A stretch of 64,000 nt of DNA from Puia sp. Its GTDB lineage: Bacteria > Bacteroidota > Bacteroidia > Chitinophagales > Chitinophagaceae. The stretch spans positions 1 through 64,000 of the forward strand of contig JARLGZ010000108.1 of assembly GCA_031292515.1 (NCBI GenBank). Reading direction: 5' to 3'. Numbering within the stretch: position 1 is the stretch's first letter; every line of letters starts with the position of its first letter. A program made the translations under genes and the position numbers. The notes beneath the pieces were generated by a model. The model was given only the letters and a program-made list of their open reading frames with translations, was not told where the DNA came from and made no database searches. Positions 59,273-64,000 of the stretch are shown here, one piece after another.

Positions 59273-61055
59273 AAATGATCCCCATCTTCTCCATCAGAAA
59301 GGATGCATTCCGGTTCCGCGCCACTCCCTGTTGCAAGCGGTAGTTGAAATGCAGTTCGCCGTCCTCGATGACGCTTTCGAAGCAATAATTGCTGACCGCC
59401 CCGGGCGCGTCTTTTTCCAGTACGCTCAGGCTTAGATCGTGTGTCGCGAAAAGGGAGAGACAGTGATGCCTGAGCAGCTTGTAAATAAATTGCTCTGAAC
59501 CATTTGTCTTGTCTTCGGAATTGGTCCCTCTCAGTATTTCGTCGACCAGCACCAGCGAACCCTGTCCGCTCTGCAGGCGGTCGATGATCTGTCGCAGTTT
59601 TTTCAGCTCCGCCATAAAGTAAGAGGTATGTTCCTGCAAGGAATCGCTTACCCTTAGGGAAGTCAATACCTGCAGGGGTGTAAAAGAGAAGGATCCGGCA
59701 CAGACGGGGGCGCCGCATTGGGCCAGCAGCAGGTTGACGCCGACCGTTCTGAGGAAAGTCGTTTTCCCGGACATATTCGACCCGGTCACCAGGATCAGCC
59801 GCTCATTTTTCCCCGCGGAAAAATCGTTCGGCACGCGGTCCCCGGCAGGGATCAGGGGATGCGCCATCTTTTCGGCTTCGATATGCAATTCCCTGTCCGC
59901 CGATGGCAGGGGATAGACATAGTCGGGGCTGTTAAAAGCAAATACCGAGAAAGAGTTCAGGCATTCGATATTGCCAACCAGTTCGATCCACGCGGGGAAC
60001 CGCTTTTTGTAAGCCTCCTTCCATTTTTCCAGCGCGATGGTGCAATACAGGTGGTACAAAAAAAGATTGTTCAGAAAAAAACTTACCAGGAAATTTAAGC
60101 CCTGATCGAAAAAATTAGAGAGCCTTGCCAGGCTGCGGAAGGCCTGGCGGGCGGATGCTGTTTCGGCCTGCATGGCGCGCAGGATATCGGATTCCCCCGT
60201 ATCCACGGTTGAGAATGCCCGCAGAATGGTCTGATATTGTTCCAGAATATCGTGTTTATGACTCAACTGTGCGTGCTGCTGACCGATATATCCCGCAAAA
60301 AGACCGGAGAGACCCCATCCGGCGAGGATTCCCGCGACAAGGGGGCTGTAGTTGCCGGTGACGGCCCACGCCAGCAGACTGCCGATATTATAAACGATAA
60401 GTATCCACCGGATGATAAGGACCCATTTCTTCCGGAGCAGGACAGGGGGAGCTTCCAGCCAGCCGGCCAGTCCATGCAGATTGCCTTTTCCCTCCCGGTT
60501 CAGCAGGCCTTGCGCGATGATCGACTGCCGGGCTTCCACCTGGCTGCTAAAAACCCGGATGGCATGCTGGTGCATTTTTATGTCATCCGGCGAAAGCAGG
60601 GTGTGTTGCAATCTTTGCGCCAATTGTTCCTTACCATGATGGGTGGTCGTCCTGTTAAGGAGGTGAAAGAGGGAACGCGGACCAAAGATGTCCAGGTCGT
60701 CCAGGTAGCTTTCATGCGAGAGGAAAGCCGCGCCATCCTCGAATTGATTTGGTTCATTTTTCAGAACGCCCAACTCATTGGTATTGATAAACAGCAGTTT
60801 CTCCAGGAGGGCCCTACGATCCCTGTATTGCAATGCAAGCAACACCAGTCCGGCGAAAGCGCCCAGGCAGAGTAAACCCGCCCAGAGAAGCCCCTGTGGG
60901 AACCCCTCTCTTACGAACCGGTACGCGAGGAAAGCAAGGATGCCGAAAGTCAGCAACCGCAGGCCTGCGATCAGGGCCTGTTTTTTTTGCACGGCACGTA
61001 CCTGGCCGGTATAGAGAGCGATCTTTTCTTCATAAAATAAATGCAGAGGAGGCAT
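59271..61055 (-). CDS. Membrane-associated MutS-like ATPase
   Basis: A 594-aa protein. The C-terminal ATPase domain is MutS-like: Walker A GSNMSGKTTFLRTVG, LRVSDSLQEHTSYFMAELKKL, Walker B LVLVDEILRGTNSEDK, and ATHDLSLS. A core domain precedes it (GPRSLFHLLNRTTTHHGKEQLAQRL). Unlike mismatch-repair MutS, the N-terminal mismatch-recognition domain is absent; instead there are hydrophobic helices near 33-75 and 215-260 (IRWILIVYNIGSLLAWAV). Such MutS-related membrane proteins are widespread in Bacteroidota, with no proven role. The gene lies 95 bases downstream of a 52-aa two-helix gene on the same strand. Confidence 0.9.
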   Translation of the reverse strand: MPPLHLFYEEKIALYTGQVRAVQKKQALIAGLRLLTFGILAFLAYRFVREGFPQGLLWAGLLCLGAFAGLVLLALQYRDRRALLEKLLFINTNELGVLKNEPNQFEDGAAFLSHESYLDDLDIFGPRSLFHLLNRTTTHHGKEQLAQRLQHTLLSPDDIKMHQHAIRVFSSQVEARQSIIAQGLLNREGKGNLHGLAGWLEAPPVLLRKKWVLIIRWILIVYNIGSLLAWAVTGNYSPLVAGILAGWGLSGLFAGYIGQQHAQLSHKHDILEQYQTILRAFSTVDTGESDILRAMQAETASARQAFRSLARLSNFFDQGLNFLVSFFLNNLFLYHLYCTIALEKWKEAYKKRFPAWIELVGNIECLNSFSVFAFNSPDYVYPLPSADRELHIEAEKMAHPLIPAGDRVPNDFSAGKNERLILVTGSNMSGKTTFLRTVGVNLLLAQCGAPVCAGSFSFTPLQVLTSLRVSDSLQEHTSYFMAELKKLRQIIDRLQSGQGSLVLVDEILRGTNSEDKTNGSEQFIYKLLRHHCLSLFATHDLSLSVLEKDAPGAVSNYCFESVIEDGELHFNYRLQQGVARNRNASFLMEKMGII

Positions 61056-61081
61056 GGATCCCGTAGTTGCGTTAAATGAGA

Positions 61082-61110
61082 GAGGCCGACCCGGAAACCG
61101 GGGCAGCCTC
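61082..61110. terminator. Hairpin between the MutS-like and 52-aa genes
   Basis: GAGGC (61082-61086) pairs with GCCTC (61106-61110), and an inner CCCGG-AAA-CCGGG stem completes a long hairpin. It lies downstream of the 52-aa gene on the minus strand and could end that transcript or form a leader structure of the MutS-like gene. Confidence 0.5.
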
Positions 61111-61150
61111 GATATAGAACTTTATCAAAAATGTGTCGGTTACAGGCGCC

Positions 61151-61309
61151 TTACATAATATCCATCGCTTTCACAAAAAAGGTGGTCACAAAAGGCAAAA
61201 TGAGGGTCAGGTACTCGAATCTTGCATTGATCGCAAAGATCAGGGCCGCCGTGGAAATAAAAAAAAGCAACCAATATATGCCAGTATTTTTCTTCTTTTC
61301 TTGTTCCAT
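61151..61309 (-). CDS. 52-aa two-helix membrane protein
   Basis: A short frame starting at an ATG (61307-61309) and ending at a TAA (61151-61153). It encodes a basic N-terminus (MEQEKKKNTG), then two hydrophobic stretches (IYWLLFFISTAALIFAI and YLTLILPFVTTFFVKAM) separated by NARFE, so a hairpin in the inner membrane with both ends on the inside is likely. No family is recognised. It lies upstream of the MutS-like membrane ATPase on the same strand and may be co-expressed. It is taken as real for its clean two-helix composition. Confidence 0.6.
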   Translation of the reverse strand: MEQEKKKNTGIYWLLFFISTAALIFAINARFEYLTLILPFVTTFFVKAMDIM

Positions 61310-61365
61310 GTTAAAAATTTGCACGAAAATAGTTCAAAACGATTAATGAACCAAGATGAAAAATT

Positions 61366-61373
61366 TACCTTTG
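61366..61373 (+). promoter_or_regulatory. -7 box upstream of malQ
   Basis: TACCTTTG matches TAnnTTTG exactly and lies 119 bases before the malQ ATG. The -33 element is weak. It implies a leader of about 110 bases. Confidence 0.45.
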
Positions 61374-61492
61374 ACACGCTTGCATCCGGCTCGCCTGTTT
61401 CCGGAAATTGACCGTCAGTTCGGCAACGAATGCCGGAAAGCTATTTTGATTTCCAGACGGAGACAGTCGTATGGCGTAAAAACAGTATATTA

Positions 61493-64000
61493 ATGAACCT
61501 ACAGTTTTATCTGCGATTTCATACACAGCCAGGGCAATCCATATTCATTTCAGGAAATATCGATGCGTTGGGTAATGGGGATCCCGCCAAAGCGCTGGGG
61601 GCAGTTTATCTGGACAGTGAGTACTGGCAGGCTGCCGTCACGTTGAGCGGGCCTCCTGCCGAGCCTATCCGCTATCACTATATTATCAGGTACACCGATG
61701 GGGCCGTCCGGGAGGAATGGGGCGATGACCGTTCGGTGGATAGCATCCGCCCCGGATTGGAAGAGATCAGCGTCATCGACGCCTGGAATTTTCCCGGTGA
61801 ATATGAGAATACATTTTATACATCCCCGTTCAGGGACTTGCTGCTTCCGGGGCATGGGAAAAAAGGCAAGAGACATTTAGTAAAGGATTTTACGCATATT
61901 TTCCGGGTCAAGGCCCCCCTGTTGAAAAAGGATGAAGCGGTCTGTCTGACGGGCAGCGGGTCTGCACTGGGAGACTGGAACGAAGAGATGCCGGTCGTGA
62001 TGGTTCCCGAAGGCAATTGGTGGACCTGCCGCCTTTCGATCCCCAAAGAGTCCTTTCCCGTCTTGTACAAATATGGTGTGTTTCATACAAAAAGCAAGAA
62101 GTTCCTGCTCTATGAGGAGGGGGAGAACAGGATGCTTCGGGGAGACGCGCAGGAGAAGAAAATCCATATCCTTCACGATGGGTTTATTCATCTTCCGAAT
62201 AATACCTGGCATGGCGCCGGCGTATCCATTCCCGTTTTCAGCCTGCGCAGTAAGAAATCCTTTGGGGTAGGGGAATTTACCGATCTGAAGCTGCTGGTAG
62301 ACTGGGCAAAAAAGACGGGCCTGAAACTCGTTCAGATCCTGCCGGTCAACGATACGATGGGAACCCTCACCTGGCAAGACTCTTACCCATATGCGACCAT
62401 CTCCTCGTTCGCCTTGCATCCTTTATACCTGGACCTCGGACAATGTGCCGGGAAAAAATATGCCGCTCTTATCAAACCTTTGCGCAAGAAGCAGAAGGAG
62501 CTTAATGAACTGCCGGAAGTAGACTATGAAGAGGTGATGCGAATAAAATTGTCGGTTATCCGGGAGTTATACGAATTACAAAAGGAAGAATTCACGCAGT
62601 CTGCCGGTTTCCAGGAGTTTTTTGAGGCGAATAGGCATTGGCTGGTCCCCTATGCGGCTTTTTGCAGTCTTCGGGATAAGAATGGCAGCTCCGATTTTAC
62701 CACCTGGAAAACATACGGCAAATACGACGCGGAAGCGATCGGCAAGTATGTCTCCCGCAAAACCAGGAACTACGATTCGATCGCTTTGCAGTATTTTATA
62801 CAATACCATCTGCATCTGCAACTCACAGCCGCTTCGGAGTATGCCCGTGAAGAGGGTATCGTTCTGAAAGGAGATATTCCCATCGGCATCTACCGTTACA
62901 GCTGCGATGCCTGGGTTGCGCCCGGGCTCTATCACATGGATTTTCAGGCAGGCGCTCCGCCGGATAATTTTGCGATCAAGGGGCAGAACTGGGGCTTCCC
63001 GACTTATAACTGGGACCAAATGGCCCGGGACGGCTATTCCTGGTGGAAACAGCGTTTTGAGCAGATGAGCAAATACTTCGACGCCTTCCGGATAGACCAT
63101 ATCCTGGGTTTCTTCCGGATCTGGAGTATTCCCATGGATGCCGTCGAAGGAATACTAGGATATTTTATGCCCGCCATTCCCGTTTACCGGGGCGAATTCA
63201 ATGACAGGAATATCTGGTTCGACTATGATCGTTATGCTCTTCCCCTGATCAACGATGCTGTCCTGTGGGAACTCTTTAACCACCAATCCGGTCTTGTAAA
63301 AGAACAATACCTCTATCAAAGGGGCGACGGCCAATACAGCCTGAAGGAGCCTTTCGATACCCAGCGGAAGGTGGAGGCTCATTTTGCAGAGCTGGAAAAT
63401 TCGGATCTCAACAAATGGATCCGGCAAGGCCTGTTCGACCTGATCGCCAACCGCATCCTCTTTGAAGTAGAGGGCTCGGGCCAGCAGCAATTTCATTTCC
63501 GCATTTCCATGGATCAGACCTCTTCGTTTCGTTTTCTCGAATGGAATACCCGGCAACAGCTGCGGGAGCTGTATGTCGACTACTTCTACCGGCGCCAGGA
63601 CGGTTTCTGGCAGGAGCAGGCCATGCAGAAATTGCCTGCGTTGAAAAGAGCTACCCATATGCTGGTCTGCGGAGAAGACCTCGGCATGGTGCCGGCCTGC
63701 GTGCCCGACACCATGAAACAGCTGGGAATCCTTAGCCTGGAAGTCCAACGTATGCCAAAGGATCCGGGCCAAACCTTCTCGCATCCGGCATCCGCCCCTT
63801 ATCTTTCCGTTATCACACCCTCTACACACGATATGAGCACGATCCGTGGCTGGTGGGAGGAAGACCGATCGGTCACACAACAGTTTTTTAACCGGGAACT
63901 CGGGCAATGGGGAGAAGCGCCCTATTTCTGCGAGCCCTGGGTAAATAAAGCCATCGTACTGCAACACCTTCATTCCCCTGCCATGTGGTGTATCTTTCAG
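61493..64000 (+). CDS. malQ: 4-alpha-glucanotransferase with tandem CBM20 domains (partial, 3' end off window)
   Basis: The frame is open for 836 codons to the window's edge. Residues 1-270 hold two starch-binding CBM20-type domains (FHTQPGQSIFISGNIDALG and CLTGSGSALGDWNEEM). The GH77 catalytic part begins near 240 (GAGVSIPVFSLRSKKSFGVGEF); conserved stretches include VQILPVNDTMGT, DSYPYATISSFALHP, GDIPIGI, the nucleophile region FDAFRIDHILGFFRIW and LVCGEDLGMVP with the acid Glu. Disproportionating enzymes of this DPE2-like type rework maltose and maltodextrins onto glucans. The ATG at 61493 is used. With glgA, glgB and glgC it points to an active glycogen/maltodextrin cycle. Confidence 0.93.
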   Translation, partial: MNLQFYLRFHTQPGQSIFISGNIDALGNGDPAKALGAVYLDSEYWQAAVTLSGPPAEPIRYHYIIRYTDGAVREEWGDDRSVDSIRPGLEEISVIDAWNFPGEYENTFYTSPFRDLLLPGHGKKGKRHLVKDFTHIFRVKAPLLKKDEAVCLTGSGSALGDWNEEMPVVMVPEGNWWTCRLSIPKESFPVLYKYGVFHTKSKKFLLYEEGENRMLRGDAQEKKIHILHDGFIHLPNNTWHGAGVSIPVFSLRSKKSFGVGEFTDLKLLVDWAKKTGLKLVQILPVNDTMGTLTWQDSYPYATISSFALHPLYLDLGQCAGKKYAALIKPLRKKQKELNELPEVDYEEVMRIKLSVIRELYELQKEEFTQSAGFQEFFEANRHWLVPYAAFCSLRDKNGSSDFTTWKTYGKYDAEAIGKYVSRKTRNYDSIALQYFIQYHLHLQLTAASEYAREEGIVLKGDIPIGIYRYSCDAWVAPGLYHMDFQAGAPPDNFAIKGQNWGFPTYNWDQMARDGYSWWKQRFEQMSKYFDAFRIDHILGFFRIWSIPMDAVEGILGYFMPAIPVYRGEFNDRNIWFDYDRYALPLINDAVLWELFNHQSGLVKEQYLYQRGDGQYSLKEPFDTQRKVEAHFAELENSDLNKWIRQGLFDLIANRILFEVEGSGQQQFHFRISMDQTSSFRFLEWNTRQQLRELYVDYFYRRQDGFWQEQAMQKLPALKRATHMLVCGEDLGMVPACVPDTMKQLGILSLEVQRMPKDPGQTFSHPASAPYLSVITPSTHDMSTIRGWWEEDRSVTQQFFNRELGQWGEAPYFCEPWVNKAIVLQHLHSPAMWCIFQ

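Noticed and set aside
61358-61411. Very short plus-strand frame upstream of malQ
   Set aside because: It overlaps the likely malQ -7 box and has about 20 codons; more likely part of the promoter and leader region.
1-64000. tRNA/rRNA genes, insertion sequences, prophage or defence islands
   Set aside because: No cloverleaf-like or rRNA-like segments, transposases, integrases or toxin/nuclease genes were recognised by eye; a tRNAscan or IS search was not possible here.

Overview
The window looks like chromosomal DNA of a Bacteroidota bacterium, most likely of the family Chitinophagaceae. The lineage is inferred from the gene content: a GLPGLI protein paired with a CarboxypepD_reg/beta-barrel outer-membrane protein, DUF2851, DUF2520, DUF4349, DUF1800/DUF1501, a zinc-free sirtuin, a eukaryote-like NrdB, and the conserved recF / TPR / ribH neighbourhood. 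Promoter -7 boxes of the form TAnnTTTG, scarce Shine-Dalgarno sequences and frequent GTG/TTG starts agree with this. I saw no rRNA, tRNA, CRISPR array, insertion sequence or prophage. The window is mostly a housekeeping region with one surface-glycan operon and a scattered glycogen/maltodextrin gene set.

Layout. 0-5.3 kb: the end of an unknown gene, then a minus-strand recF / small membrane protein / DUF721 group facing plus-strand pdhA, a TPR protein, ribH and a LutA-type Fe-S protein. 5.5-16 kb: mostly single genes (fasciclin, EVE, secreted alpha/beta hydrolase, DUF4349 lipoprotein, sirtuin, Tiki/ChaN-like protein, saccharopine dehydrogenase-like protein, the DUF1800-DUF1501 pair, a small secreted protein). 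16-19.6 kb: a GYF-domain membrane protein and a phosphohexomutase. 19.8-23.5 kb: class I ribonucleotide reductase nrdB-nrdA preceded on the same strand by a clear cobalamin riboswitch. 23.7-30 kb: a minus-strand run of MFS transporter, Gfo/Idh/MocA oxidoreductase, GT87-like membrane glycosyltransferase, FAD oxidoreductase and methyltransferase, ending in what looks like the 3' remnant of a second GT87 gene. 30-39 kb: pcm, an alpha/beta hydrolase, the DUF2520 / kdsC / UbiA / maf / DUF2851 cluster, OsmC, an outer-membrane-type protein and lipA. 39-51 kb: a ROK sugar kinase with a FucP-type transporter, then glgA, glgC and glgB with an outer-membrane protein/GLPGLI operon between them. 51-64 kb: a TPR protein, argS, GtrA, a glucosyl-3-phosphoglycerate-synthase-like enzyme fused to a HAD phosphatase, dnaK, a 77-aa orphan protein, a membrane-anchored MutS-like ATPase with a 52-aa two-helix partner gene, and the start of a CBM20-type 4-alpha-glucanotransferase that runs off the window.

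How the genes work together. GlgC, GlgA and GlgB make glycogen; MalQ and the phosphohexomutase rework alpha-glucans and link them to glucose-1-phosphate; the ROK kinase and FucP-type transporter probably feed hexoses in. The GT81-HAD fusion would draw on NDP-glucose and 3-phosphoglycerate to make a glucosylglycerate-type solute. NrdAB is B12-independent, so a cobalamin riboswitch in front of it predicts a B12-dependent reductase elsewhere in the genome.

The most interesting non-coding signals are the riboswitch; a heptanucleotide repeat family (RGTSAGT) at the 3' ends of several genes, arranged as inverted arms between convergent genes and supplying stop codons; an array of perfect triloop hairpins upstream of dnaK; and short tandem duplications spanning the stop codons of the mutase, dnaK and argS genes.
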